From the NCBI GenBank assembly GCA_007449985.2, contig VIIQ02000113.1:51945-115944 (forward strand): a stretch of 64,000 nt of DNA, given 5' to 3'. This stretch comes from Desmodesmus armatus (taxonomy: Eukaryota; Chlorophyta; Chlorophyceae; Sphaeropleales; Scenedesmaceae). The notes beneath the pieces were generated by a model that did no database searches, was not told the DNA's origin, and worked only from the letters and a program-made list of their open reading frames with translations. The position numbers and the translations under genes were made by a program. This document shows, piece by piece, positions 44,101-56,535 of the stretch. How positions within the stretch are numbered: position 1 is the first letter of the stretch; every line of letters starts with the position of its first letter.

Positions 44101-45108
44101 CTGGCGTTCTATGACACTCCCAGTAACAAGGTGAGCTCAGCAGGCTGCAGGAAACTCCTGCGGGGATATCGCCCTTGCATGTGCATCGTCCTTGCATGCG
44201 CAGGCATACGGACCATCTTGCTACTGGCGTGTGCACATCCCTGCTGCATGTGGTGATGCGTCGTGGGGTGGCTTGGAGTGGGGCATTTTGGCTGGAGCTG
44301 TGACCACGTGCCAGTGATTGCATGCTGCTTGCATATGCTTCTAATGCAGGTGCTGCAGTCGGATGCGGACACCCTGTTGGCGTCCCTGCTGCCGCTGCTG
44401 ACGAGCTGCAATGAGGAGTCTATGTGTGAAGCTGCGAGGGCTGCCGGCAACCTGGCACGTGCATCTCCTGCAGTGCGCGCTGCCCTGGTTGCATGTGACG
44501 ATCAGCACCAGCAGCAGAATCAGGATGAGGGTGGAAGCACTGCTGTAGACGCTGCGGCAGCAGGGGCAGCATGCAGCAGCGGCAGGAGCAGCGGCAGCCA
44601 GCAGGCATCTGCAGGGCCGTATGTCTTGCAGGGCCTGGTGCTGCTGTTGGACCATGGCAGCTGGGAGGTGGTGGGTGCTGTGGCGGGCGCACTGGTCAAC
44701 CTGGCAGCCTTGGCAGAGGCTGGTTCAGCCCTGAGGCACATGGGGCTTGCTGCAGCTTTGGCAGGGGCGCTGCAGAGGGTGCAGGAGTGGTCGGATGGTG
44801 TGCAGGACGAGCAGCAGGAGGAGCAGGAGGTGTGTGACCATGCGGCTGAGCTCTTGTTGCAGTGTGTGGGCAACATGGTGACATGCAGTGCAGCAGCAGT
44901 GTCAGAGGCTATCCTGGGGTTGGGTGGTGCACGCTGTGCTGAGCTTTCCTGCAGCAGCGAAGACCTGGCTAGCTTCAGCACGGTTGTGGGCTCCCTGGCA
45001 GCTGATGGTGCTGAGGGGTCGGATGATGGTCAGCACACTGTATCAGCCTGCACTCGTCAGACTGCTAAGAAGGTGCAGCAGAGCCTAAAGTCGCTGTGGG
45101 GCATGTGA
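41110..45108 (+). CDS. ARMC2: ARMC2-like armadillo-repeat protein, 5' end unresolved
   Basis: Clear exons are 41110-42283 (see below), 42524-42826, 43174-44130 and 44350-45108 (TGA), all joined in phase 0. The N-terminal part is Ser/Gly/Pro-rich and disordered. Armadillo-type helices follow: ILLNMTPASS, VLYGLSKDSSNDSRFRHHG, YCSGCLKNVSADATN, SAVLRNLSVVPGN, LNASRCLSKLSMYD, RMLANLSIDRT, LNATAALTNLAFYD, EAARAAGNLARAS and LVNLAALAEAGS. The pattern and spacing fit ARMC2, which in Chlamydomonas is needed to deliver radial spokes into cilia. Near 41705-41725 the apparent coding frame shifts inside a G-rich stretch (SSRGGDKG in one frame, GASVRDSLSAAESELDQM in another). This is either an unrecognised tiny intron, an indel error or a real lesion. 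The ARMC2 assignment is by pattern only. Confidence 0.65.
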
Positions 45109-45471
45109 TGAAGCGGGCTTGGTGTTGACCAGTTTTGACTTTGTGGGCCAGTGGGCCAGTTGGGCCGGTACCGCGCCGGCACCAAGGAGTGGTGTGTACG
45201 ATTTTTTGAGCTCAGCTGAGGTTCAACATACTGCTTGATACGATGAGCACTCGTCCAAGTCCCTGTTGCTCTCTGATCAGCACGCACCTATGACCAGACC
45301 GCTTAGACCAACCCTGGGCCACTGCCCCCAGGTTTAGTGGGAGCAGAGGGTAGTGAAGTGGTGTTGTGCAGGACTCGGTTGATGGTTCCAAATACCTCCA
45401 GTTCCTCAAAGCCTTGCAGACAGGGTAGATGCCTGTTGCTTGCCTTCTCTGCACCTGTTCAATCTTCTTCC
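45109..45471. other. Short spacer between ARMC2-like stop and KCS start
   Basis: 363 bp, same-strand neighbours. It must hold the ARMC2-like 3'UTR and the KCS promoter. No other feature supported. Confidence 0.6.
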
Positions 45472-48072
45472 ATGGCTGGACTAGCCCCAGCCCCAAGCTC
45501 CAGGCTCAGGGGCCTATCCCTGCCTGATTACCGCAGAGACGTAGCTGACAAGCACATCAGGAGGGGCCTGTGCCTCCTGTGCAGACATGCACCAACACTA
45601 GCACTTCTGCCCCTCATCGTCTCTGCTTTTGTGAGTTGAAGCTATGCCGTGCTATGGCCGTGCCGGATAAGTAAAGGTGGATCTGTGGGCATATCTGATA
45701 CATTTGTTCCTCCACCCTCCAGCTCTTCTTGGAGGAGCGGGTCAGGACTGGAGAAGTGGCGAAGCTCTGGACCGTTGCTTCACAGACAGACCTCACGTTC
45801 AACCTGGTAAATGAACATCACACTTGGCACCCTCCATGGTGCAGTATCCTCAGTACTTGCCCTGACTGGTACGGTGGTAACGCCGCAGCAGTAGATCATC
45901 AGCAGCAGCAGTGAGAGGCATTGATGTGGGGCACACTATGTTTTGCAACACCAACGCCTGATTCCTGTGCTGATGTTGTATCTGTATAGGTCACCGTTGT
46001 GGCAGGATGCTCAGTGTTGATTGGGGCGCTGCTGAGCTTCTTCCTTTTGCAGACCAGGCCGGTGTACCTGGTCGACTTTGCCGTGTACAAGCCTCCAGAG
46101 AGGTATGCTTGGTTGTGGGGCTGTATGACCAGGTTCTTAAAGCATCAGCACACATAGGTCGGTGCTGCGATCAACAGCTGTGCAGTGCTTTCCTTGCAGC
46201 GGCCCGACTTAACCCTGCACTCTGGTCATTCACGCTGCTGCCGCCTTTTGCTGCTGCTTGCTGTCTGCAGCTGGCGTGTGCCCAAGGACCTGTTTGTGAA
46301 CTGTTCAAGGGCCTGCAAGGTGAGGGGGCTGCTGCTGTATGGTTGCAGTATGGCATGCAGCTCAGGCATTTCAAAACCCCAGTTGCAGTCATGGGAGAGC
46401 GCTGCACAGGCTCAAGACCAGCGTGGCGGTGCACAGGTGGTGGGGCGTCATCAAGGAGCAGCACAGGAGACGCTGCAGCCTTGCAGTCACCCTGTATCCA
46501 TGCCCAAGCGGTTGGCAGCCCCTCCCTGCACACATTGTCGTTGCTGCCTCGCAGAAGTTCACACCAGAGAATGTGGAGTTCCAGGCAAAGATCTTGGCGC
46601 GCAGCGGGCTGGGCGAAAGTACCAACCTGCCTCCTGGCTTGATCACAGTCCCTCCTTCCATCAGCATGCAGGACGCTCGCTGGGAGTTCCAGCAGGTGTG
46701 GTTGCTGGGCAGCAGTGGTGACAGTAGCACATGCGCTTTGCAGCAGCGGGCAGGCGTTGTGAGTGGACTGTAGCAGCTATTGTATCAGCAGGCGCGTCGG
46801 GCAGTGAGTAAGGCAGGGAACACGCCAAGTGGGCAGTGCTGCTGCCTGTTTGTAGTCATCAGCAGCTGCTGCATTTGCTGGACTGTGCTTTCAGTGCTGC
46901 AGTTGGCCGAACAACACAGCACTTGGTGGCATGATGCCATATCCAAGCAGCTGGCTTTGTTAGTGTGTGACACAGGAAGTGTGACTCCCTGTAGTTTCAC
47001 TGCTGGCGCTGTGCAGGTGTGCTTCTCTGCCGTGCGGGAGGTGCTGGCGAAGGCTGGTGTCACACCACGCCAGGTTGGATGTGTCATTGTCAACTGCTCG
47101 CTGTTCAACCCCACACCCAGCCTTTCAGCACTGATAATGAACCACTTCAAGATGCCCAGCAATGTCATCAACTACAACCTGGGAGGCATGGGTTGCTCAG
47201 GTGCGGCTTTACCAAGTCTGCGGGCTTCAGTGGGGTTGGTCATGTGGGGTTGACTGGGCAACTGACCAGTTGTGTTGACCGTTTCATTGGGGCTCAGTTG
47301 TGACGCCAGCTGTGGTGTGTTCTGACACTGCGATGGAGCCCTGCAGTTGCAAACAATGGGGTTGAGACCCTGTCTTTGGTCCTGTGAGGGTGGTAGGTCG
47401 CTGCAACCTGTCCTGCTGATGAAGGCTGGTGACCCGCAACCTGCAGCCGCAAAAGCAGAAGGCGCCAACAGAACCGTGTGACTGGCGTGGTGCTTTCTCT
47501 GCTCCTGCTGCCAGCTGTATTAAGTGTCCTGGTGATCCGGAGCGCTTGAGTCGGGTTTTGCGTCTTACACTCCCTCTAACATGTGTTGGCTGGTGACTGT
47601 TGTGCTGGTGTGCAGCTGGCGTCATTTCCCTGGACCTGGCCCGCTCCATGCTGCAGCTGATGCCCAACACCTACGTGCTGGTGGTCTCCACAGAGAACAT
47701 CACGCAAAACTGGTACTTTGGCAACACCAAGAGCATGCTCATCCCCAATGCCCTGTTCAGGGTGGGTGGCGCGGCAATGCTGCTGTCCAACAAGCGGACA
47801 GAGTCGTGGTGAGTAGTGTACCTCTGCTCTGGTGGTTGGCATGTCCCCCCCCTTGTGTGATGTGTGGCAGGCATGCTGTTGGCTGGTGCTGCCTGCCTGC
47901 TGGTTGACATGGCACCCTGCAGCAAGTCAAGCCAAGTCTGTGCTTGCTGCTGTGCTGCCAGTGACTTCACGCAAGGTTGGCATGGCCTCCCTGTTCCCAT
48001 ACCCTGCAGTCTGCTCTGGCTATGTACTGTTTGAATGTGCGAAGGAATGCACACCGCTGAGTCTTGCGCCTG

Positions 48073-48105
<33 letters not shown>

Positions 48106-50579
48106 GCCTGGTGGTTTGTGTGCTGCGCCCAGGCGTGCCAAGTACGAGCTGAAGCACGTAGTGCGCACCCACCTGGCAGCCAATGACGCAGCCTTCAACT
48201 GCGTAGTAGAGCAGGAGGACAAGGAGGGGGTGCGGGGTGTCACACTGTCCAAGGAGCTCATGGCCATTGCAGGTGGGTGCGTAGTGTCTTCTGGGGGCAT
48301 GGGTGGGACCACAATCGCACCTAATGCACTTTTCACAGAGTTCACAACATGCAGTGTCTGGCAGTTGCCGCTCCCTCCCTGTTTTTTTGCCCTCCTCTTT
48401 GCCTTCTTGTCCACTCAACCACTGTGCCCTGCTGCCCCGCCATATGGTGGTTGCATGCCTCCATGTGTGCAGGCGAGGCTCTCAAGGCCAACATCACCAC
48501 GTTAGGCCCGCTGGTGCTGCCGCTGTCAGAGCAGGTGCTGTTTGCGGTCAACATGGTCGCGCGCAAGCTGCTGGGCAAGAAGAAGGTGAGACCCCTATCC
48601 CTGTCCGCACCTCCTTCCCTTGTTTGGGCCAGCAGCCCCACAGGACTCCCCTGCCTACCCAAACACGCGCCTTTGATCTCCCACTCCCTCGGCCCCTCAC
48701 CCACATGTAAAATCGTGTCCTCCTGTGCATGTGGCAAGTGTCTGTAACTAGCTGCATCACGGCACGTATCGATTTTTACACAGCTGCCCAAGGACAGGTG
48801 GCTGGGGCACGTCTTGCGTATGGGGGAGGAGCGTTATCCTCGACAGGTGCTCTTCTCACTTATGCACGACGCTGGTGCAGCACCGCGGGGGGCACCGCCT
48901 ATGAGCTGGGAAAAATGTGTCACGAGGGATCTGCAGGCCTTGGGGCAGCCAACGAACATGCACGGCCTTACGGATGCATGTGCGTTGCACGGTTCTTGGC
49001 GGAGCATGCTCTACAGACTGACACACCCACGCGCTAATGGGGTGCCTTTCCGGCGACCACTCAATGCCACACGCTACAGCAGCAGGATGCAGCAGCGCGC
49101 TGAGACCCTGCCGTTCCAGGCAGCATGGTCTGCAACTGGACCAGGGGTCATGTCCAACTGAGTTGCTTGTATAGTATATGTACAACATGCTACCTATCTT
49201 AGTTCTTTTTCTTGTGCTGTTGGCTTTGAGGGCCGTAACTGGCCCAGGCTTTCTAGTGCCCTAGGTCACTGGTCGCCTGGTGGTGTATTGCTTGTCTTGC
49301 ACCAAGGTCGACTCGCTGCTAGCAGCATGCTGCGCGATGAACCTGGCTGGAAACACGTGTAATGATGATGATGATGCCCAAGGACACAAGGACGGTTGAT
49401 AAGATTGCTCCCCCGTGCCCACGAACACCATCTTTAACACCTGACCTGACCGACTGGGGTACGACAGGCCTTTTGGGGCACCCTCATGAGCCCTTGGCTT
49501 GCTGGCTAGTGCTGAGGTTTGGGATCTCCTCCCACAATCACTGTACGGTACTGTACTGTATTTCTAGGTGCGGGCCTATATCCCCGACTTGAAGCTGGCG
49601 TTCGAGCATGTGTGCGTCCATATGGGCGACCTTGTCTCACCAGCTGCTGCTGCTGCCCCTCATTTCTAGGTACGGGCCTACATCCCCGACTTCAAGCTGG
49701 CGTTTGAGCACGTGTGCATCCACACGGGCGGCCGCGGCGTCATCGACGAGATCGAGAAGCAGCTCGCACTCTCGCAGGACTATGTGGAGCCCAGCCGCGC
49801 CACACTGTACCAGTACGGCAATATCAGCAGCAGCAGCATATGGTGAGTGAATGTGGCCATGTTAACCGGGGCAGCCACACCACCACCAGCACGCAGCAGC
49901 AGCTTGTGATCAGCAAGAGATGGCGAGGTAGGCCTGCCCATCCTGTGCAGCACTGGGTGTAAGCAACCAGGCAGAGGCAAAGCAACCAGCGCGTGGCGAT
50001 GCAGCTCGATTATCGTGTGATTGCTCCCACAAGGCCGGCGTTGTCGTGACAGCCTTTCAGACGTGGGCTGCACTGGCATTTTCGATCATACTTTGATGAC
50101 ACTGCAAATTGAGTGTGGCGATGTGGCGGCTTGCTGCCTGCTGCAGGTATGTGCTGAGCTACATTGAGGCGCAGGGGGTGCGGCGAGGCGACCGCATCTG
50201 GCAGCTCGGCTTTGGCAGCGGCTTCAAGTGCAACAGCGCGGTCTGGAGGGCCAAAAGGTGAGGGGCCTGCTGCTGATGTGACGGGCACCTGAATGGCGCG
50301 CAATACAAGCGAAAGCCCTGCCACCCCGTCTGTGGTCCACATGTTGGTATCAGAGTAGTACAGGGCATGCTTGCAGCGATGCTCACATGTTGCTGCCCCT
50401 TTGGTACCACGCTCACAGCTGCAGTAACAGCCTGCATCGCTGTGATTATTTCTGTGTTTGCTCCACTTTGACACGGCTCTGTTGTGTGTGCTTGCAGGCG
50501 CATCAAGGAAACACATGCAGTGTGGGACAACTTTGACAGGGAGCAGATGCTGGCGGACTTGGAAGCCACGCAGTCCTAG
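45472..50579 (+). CDS. KCS: 3-ketoacyl-CoA synthase (FAE1/CUT1-type condensing enzyme), 12 exons, 513 aa
   Basis: Exons are 45472-45630, 45723-45806, 45990-46102, 46271-46319, 46555-46695, 47017-47200, 47616-47808, 48133-48272, 48473-48585, 49670-49842, 50147-50257 and 50498-50579 (1542 nt, in phase, stop TAG). It catalyses condensation of malonyl-CoA with acyl-CoA in ER very-long-chain fatty acid elongation. Two membrane segments lie near the N-terminus ([23 protein letters not shown]). Then come [27 protein letters not shown] and NLGGMGCS with the catalytic Cys242. [40 protein letters not shown] (His410) and [13 protein letters not shown] (Asn479) follow. The Cys-His-Asn triad is complete. 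Intron 9 holds a LINE tail and a decoy copy of exon 10. Confidence 0.95.
48078..48112 (+). repeat. CTG run in KCS intron 7, upstream of the exon 8 acceptor
   Basis: About ten CTG units end 20 bp before the CGCCCAG acceptor at 48131-48132. Confidence 0.9.
48784..49161 (+). mobile_element. LINE-type retrotransposon 3' coding tail inside KCS intron 9
   Basis: The frame [20 protein letters not shown], then [25 protein letters not shown] and TRDLQAL runs to a TGA at 49159-49161. The 'RWLGHV.RM....P+Q.LF' then 'RG.P...W' pattern is characteristic of the last part of many non-LTR retrotransposon ORF2 proteins. No RT domain precedes it, so the copy is 5' truncated. It is in the same orientation as KCS and lies wholly inside the intron, so KCS coding is unaffected. 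Confidence 0.75.
49566..49669 (+). repeat. Decoy copy of the acceptor edge of KCS exon 10
   Basis: 49568-49631 repeats 49670-49733 with about nine substitutions, most of them synonymous. It encodes [18 protein letters not shown] against [18 protein letters not shown]. Both are preceded by TTTCTAG. If the first acceptor were used, the frame would stay open until the TAG of the second acceptor. Confidence 0.9.
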
Positions 50580-53500
50580 GCAGTTTTCCTTGCACAGCTG
50601 CAGCAGTGGTAGCAGCAGCTGCTGATGCATCATGCAACATTTCATTGTGTAGGGCTGCGTGCAGCATTACTGCATCACGGTTCAGCATGCACCACTTGCC
50701 AGCTGGTTGTCAAGTCACAGCACAAGAGCGCAACGGCACACTGTCAGACAGGTGTGGCAGTGCTAGCCAAGCAGCTCCAGCAGTAGTGCTGCAGCGCCGG
50801 CAGTGTCGAAACCATATGTAGGTGTCGCATTGCACGTGCATGTTGGCACCTGCCAGCATGCGAAGGTGGTGGTTCGGCAGCATGCGCACTCTGTGCCTGC
50901 ATGCAGCAGATGCTGGCTGTGCCGCTGGTTTGCCTGAGCATGCTGTCGGCATCGCTACTGGCTGCTTGCTTGCATGCTTTGTCGAGCCGCAATGCTTTGT
51001 CGAGCCGCAATGCTGCATGTGGAGTCACCCACGTCACTGCTGCTCCAGCTGCACATTTGCATGGCTGAGACTGCAGCAGGACACAGCAGCACATATGTGC
51101 AGCTTCTAGTGACCAGCCTTGCTTTTGTAGTGTTTTTGAAGATGTGTACTGCATCGTCGTGTGCTTGAAGATGTGTACTGCGCTGGAGAATTATGTAGTG
51201 TTCCCATAGCTTCACTGCATCCGTGTGAGCATTGCTGTGGACATACCAAGGAGGCGGGCGCAACCTCCGCTGCACAGCCTGTTTTTGCTTGGTGGTCAGG
51301 CTGCGGGCTTGTCCAAGGGTTCTGTGGTAGCTCTCGTGGCTCTAGGGCGGGGAAGCTTGGGGTGGCTGTGAAGTCACTATTACAGGCTGCCAGGCTTCTG
51401 GGTGAGGGAAAAAAGAGTGATCAGCACGAGTGAGTGCACGTGCACCCGGCCTTATTGCCTGGTTTCATCGGCTTGGCGCAGAGCTCTTTCGTGAAGGCGC
51501 AGCCATTGCTGGCGCAAGTGGGGGCTGCCATCAAGTAGACACAAGCTTGAGGCCGGAGGGAATGGACACCATTCTCCCGGTCACTTTCATGTCAATGGAT
51601 GGGTAGTCACTAAACATGGATGTATCTTGGTATGTATGTATGGATCCGGAGGCATGGGATGTATTAGTCACAGGGAATATGGTGTAGTTTTGCAGCTCCA
51701 GCTGTAATGGGTGTGTACATGTGTCACCAGGCTCGACGGTTGTACTCAACTGCTGCGTAGGAGTGCTGCACTCCGAAGCGCCAGCAGCAGAGGCCTGTGT
51801 AGTATGGGTATGTGTCAGGTCCTCGTAGGCGTGGGTGTGCAGCAGGTGTGTGTGCTGGTGTAGGTGAGGATGGGGACATCAAGTGCAGCCGTGTATGTGC
51901 TGTGCTTGGATTTCCTTTTTGATGATGCCACCAAGCTTGGGTGGTGCTGTTGTTGCTGACGCTCCAAATGGAGCCTCTGACATGTCCCAGCAGCGGCTGG
52001 GGTGGGTGTTGTTGCTGCTGATGTCCATTCAGACATCTTGCTCGTGTTTGCAGCACGGCTGGACTGCACAGCCATGCGCTATTGCACCCATAATGCAAGC
52101 ACCACTGACAGGGGAAGACGGGGCATAGTAATGTGGGTAGGCGAGCGGCACCTGCTGCAGTCGCAATGCACCAGCATACAGTGACCATCAGAAGGGACTT
52201 GCAGCCACGGTGGGTCTGTCTGCCTGTCAGCATCTGCTGGTCCGACCATACTGGGGGCACAGCCCATGTTGTGCCTCCAAAGGTGTGCAAGTGCTGTGAG
52301 CGGGTGTCCGTATACGTGCTGTTTGAGCACGTACTGGCGGTGTTGCCATCACTGTAGCCACATGGTGCTCATTTGAAATGAGGGCCTGTGTATTTGTGCT
52401 GGCGTTGGGAATGATCAAGTTCAAGAGCCCATGTTGTACCAGTGTGTGGCTGTGCACTGTGTGGTTTTGTCACTACAGTCTGACTCGGGCTGTAGCTCCA
52501 CATTAGTGAAGCAAGGCTGTATGCTAGTTCAATCAGTGCACAGTAGCGCAACAGTCATCACATGGAAGATGTAGTCAAAGTTGGGAAGAGTAGTCTGAGT
52601 CAGTCCAGCACCTCAGCAACTGTAAAAGAGCCAGGGCCACTCCACACATGCCTTGCTCAGCAACTCCCACACACAGCCGTCCCTGCACTCGTGTGTCTAT
52701 AGAGGAGATGTGAAGACTGCATGGCTGGGGCTGCTTGGTTACTGTGCAGGTGGGCCCAGCCTTACAACGTGATGCACCCACTGATACATGGGGCTCATTG
52801 TCATGTTGGACTTCCCCAGCAGTTCATTGTGCAAAAGCAGCAAGTCTACCCGGGTGCCAACACAGCACGTGTTCATCTGTCAAAATAGCAAAGGCACTGT
52901 AAGGCCTCTCAGGGCTCCATCTCCGTTCACTTTGCCGCCGACAGGGGTGTTGATCAGGTTGCACAGACTCACGAAGAGTGTAACTTGTACGAGGAGTCGT
53001 CCCACTGCACTGTACATGACACGCTGGCAACAGCTAGCCTGTGTGAAAGCTTAGTAACTGGCTGCTGCCATAAGAGCGGGTGAGCAATCAGTGCTGATGG
53101 ACCTTCGATCATCAGTGATGGGGGATGCAACTGAACTGAGCAAAGCGCACATGTCATGCCTTGAAAACACAACCGTGCATGCAGTGACTCTCTCCTCGGG
53201 GGCTGGAGGCCACTCTGACTCAGACAAGGCATTGCATTGCAGCAATGGCCGACTATGGTGCACTACCTCAGGTGACTGGGGGCCGGTCTGTCTGCATCAT
53301 CATGAGTGACCGTCAAGCTGTATGTGACTGCATGTCACCAACACGAGTCAGTCAGTCAGTCACCAAGCATCAGCGCCAAATGCGTGAGAAGAGTCAGCAT
53401 GATAATACAACACTCTGTTGCCAAAGATAACCATCACTGCCAGCGGGACACAAGCATGAATGAATACATTGCTGCTGCAGTTCGTCAGCACAGCATGAAC

Positions 53501-54318
53501 ACAGGCATAGTTGAGGCAGTCTGTGCACGCCAAGGCCTCAGAAAATGCCGTACACTTCAACAGGAGCGCGGGCCTTGGCCATACTGCTAAAAGCCAGCTG
53601 ATGCTTCCGGTGTGTGCAAACAAAAATGACACTGGCCTGGCATCACCAAAGATTGGACAGCAATGGGCACAACAGAAAAGCAGACAACATGTGGCTGCTG
53701 CTGCAGAGCTGCAACAAGTCATCCAAGCAGCTGAAAACAGCAACCCGCAGTTGGGCGAGATGACATACTCAGTGCGCGGTCAACTGATGCTGGTGCTGAC
53801 TGTTGCCACACACAAGCGGCTTGATGCCAGGCGTACCTGCTGGCTGCCCTTCAACCAACCCTGACAACATCCCAAAATAATGAGGCATCTAACAGCGTGG
53901 AGCGTAACATCTGAACGCGTGGAGCCATAACGACGCAAAACAGTAGGTGGCAGGGAAAATCCTGCAGGGTTGCGAAATTATCAACAACAAATCCACTCAA
54001 AGCCTTACCCGCCGTACCAAGCCGAGCATTTGTGTGCTTGATACACTGAAAGGGCACACGACCACAGGCACAGCATACAGATGAATGACCAGAAACTGCA
54101 GGACGCAATGAAAGTACCGCACACAGCATTGTAGTGCACGGCAGTACACCTCACTGCGCACCGCCTGCACACACTGTGACAGCGCCGTAAACATTCTCGG
54201 CAGCAAATTTGCCGTGCATGCGTTACGGTTGCGATAGCAGCGCCACGCAAAGTTTGCGGGCACAACAGTGTCACAAGCATCTGTATCATCTCTTGCGAGG
54301 ACCTGTGGTCAGCTGGCG
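50580..54318. other. Long intergenic region, no gene assigned
   Basis: Contains the KCS 3' flank and small tandem duplications (TTTGTCGAGCCGCAATGC twice at about 50978-51013; GAAGATGTGTACTGC twice at about 51138-51181). Open frames such as 53511-53864 (+) show no family resemblance or splice chain. Confidence 0.5.
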
Positions 54319-55259
54319 TCAAGGCAGTATTGCCCCCCCTGTGCACAAGCCCATAGCAAGAGCAGCCTCCTCCTCTGCCCTTTCCTTCTCCTTTGTCAGA
54401 AGGGCACGCAGCTTGCGCTCCAACTCAAGCTGTACAGGGGGCAGGGTGGGGGGTAGGGACAGGTTGGACAGCAGAGCAGGGAGAGGGATGGTCGGCATGT
54501 GTGTCATACGGCCATAGAAACATGGGTGTGTTAGGGGTGTTGGGTTGGGATGTGAGTTGGGGGGCAGGAAGCTATAGGCTCAAGAGTGTCAAACCCATGC
54601 TGCCAAAATCAGCAGTCGAACTCGTATGCGAAAGGCCAGCACTGCGTACCTCCACTGCGCAAGCATGCCGAGCTGTTCCTAGTTGCTGGAAATTTCTCAA
54701 GCTGGGTTCACTGCTGGGTGCGATGCCATCCCAGTGTTGTCCGACCCCCGTCTCTGCACACACCCACTGCGACATGCAATCCGCATACAACCGCAAGGTT
54801 TACCGGATGCCATGCATGAGACAACATTGACACAACATTGTATGTACTCAACACCCCCTCCACAACAAAAGAACTAGTTCAGACAACATGCATGGAGCCA
54901 GCACACTGCTGCCTCACCTCCTCCTTGAGCACCAGCAGTGTCTGATCCTTGTTTCACTACTTTTTTTATTTAAAATAACACAGTCATTCCTTTTAGTGCA
55001 TTCAACCACAGCAAGCTGCACCAGGACCGTACTGCTGATGCTCCCATGACAAGCGTCATGCATGGTGTCAACATCATGTTGACAAATTTATACCACAATT
55101 AAAGGATACCACAATTGCAGCGTATGCTATACCATACTACAATACACTACTGCTGCCTCACCTCTTCTTTCAGCACCAGCAGGGTCTGATCCTTGTCCAG
55201 GAGTTCCTGCTCCTTCTGCAGCAGAGCCAACTCCTTCTCAGCCAGCTCAGTGCGGATCT

Positions 55260-55302
<43 letters not shown>

Positions 55303-56535
55303 GTCAGTGGCAATGAGGCATTGCGGCAGAGCCAACTCCTTCTCAGCCAGCTCAGTGCGGATCTGCATAGCAGAAGTGGATGCAGTACATCGAAGGGGCA
55401 GACGTCACCAACAAAGTGAGTGGTGGCAGCGGCAGCGGAAATGGCGGCAGGCTATGTGGCCATTGTATTGAGCAAGGCTTGTGGCAGCGTCCAGCCTAAG
55501 ACTGCATGTCCTAGATATTTTAACAGGTTGCCAGGCCTACAGCAAGTGCAAACAATCCTTCTGCAGCAGAGCCAAGTCCTTCTCAGCCAGCTCAGCACGG
55601 ATCTGAGCAGCAAGCATACGCATATGCTGTACGTTGATGCAGGTAAGTGCGACCAAAAACAAGCGCAATGCAAGCATGATGACGCAGTGTGTCGACAAGA
55701 TACAATGCTGTCGACAAGTTACACTGCTGAGCAGCCCCTCACCTCCTCCAGCTCTCTGAGCCTGCCCTTCTTGCGTTTGCGGGCCGTCCGCTTTTCCTCG
55801 TCAGGGTCCGCTGCTGCTGCTGCTGCTGCTGGCGGCGGCTGCGCTGGCGCCACTGCAGCGCTGTCACTGCTGCCGCCACTGCTGCCGTTGCTGCTGCCGC
55901 TGCTGGGGCCGCCACTGCTGCCATCGCTGTTGGAAGCATCAGGTTGGGCAGCGGGGCTGCTTTGGAGACTGCTGCCATTGATGCCGTCACCGCCGCCGCC
56001 GCCAGTGCTGCCGCTGCTGCTGGAGTCATTGCTGCTTTGCCCTTGGGGGTTGGCTATGCTGCCAGGATCTGGTGATCCACCTGGTTCAGGTGCCTGCTGC
56101 TGCTGTTGCTGCTGCTGTACCTGCGATTGCTCTTGCGAGAGACTGGGCTGTTGTGGCGGTTGAGCCCCAGGCTGCTGCAAGGGGTCTGGCTGCTGCTGCT
56201 GTAGCTGTTGCAGTTGGTCCGGCTGCCCAACTGCCTGGTCATTGCTTGCTGGTAGAGGTGCCAAGGGTACCTCTGCTGCCAACTGCTCTGCTGCAAAAGT
56301 GGGTTGCACTGTGCACACAACTCCTGAACAACGTTGACAGCAGTGGCACCACATAAATGATGAGGGTGGTACTCTGCCAATCAACAATGGACTGCTGCTG
56401 CAGCTGTTAGAAAGACCAAGGGCATACCTGCAAGAGCTGACAGCAGCAGGCTTCTACGGCTGGCGCAGAATTCATTGGATTTGAGGCTGTATTTGATTGC
56501 TGTGCTTGACCTTCGAGCCGGTCTATGACATCCAT
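54319..56535 (-). CDS. Gln/Ser/Gly-rich protein with basic segment and C-terminal coiled coil (bZIP-like), several exons
   Basis: Supported exons, 5' to 3': a Gln/Pro/Ser-rich exon ending at 55743 (from about 56300), then 55257-55162 (32 codons), then 54429-54319 (stop TGA). They join in phase 0. The rich exon holds Gln runs and Ser/Gly runs and ends in EEKRTARKRKKGRLRELEE. The next exon continues IRTELAEKELALLQKEQELL and then KDQTLLVLKEE. The last exon gives LELERKLRALLTKEKERAEE. A basic stretch followed by a long heptad helix recalls bZIP factors, but the diagnostic Asn-x7-Arg is not evident, so DNA binding is uncertain. ATG 56535 (MDVIDRLEGQ) is a plausible first exon with a donor after 56428, but its phase with the next exon does not fit simply. 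Confidence 0.6.
54903..55610 (-). repeat. Multiple partial copies of the 96-nt coiled-coil exon with a CAG run
   Basis: The functional exon is 55257-55162. Acceptor-side copies (IRTELAEKELAL or IRAELAEKDLALLQK) start at 55362 and 55602, each after a CAG. A donor-side copy (bases for KDQTLLVLKEE and the GTGAGG donor) lies at 54950-54918. A CAG run on + (about 55261-55301, CTG in the sense strand) sits directly upstream of the functional acceptor. Confidence 0.92.

Noticed and set aside
45212..45496. Minus-strand frame with VQRRQATGIYPVCKALRNW as retroelement RT fragment
   Set aside because: It overlaps the KCS first exon and promoter, and the resemblance is not strong enough.
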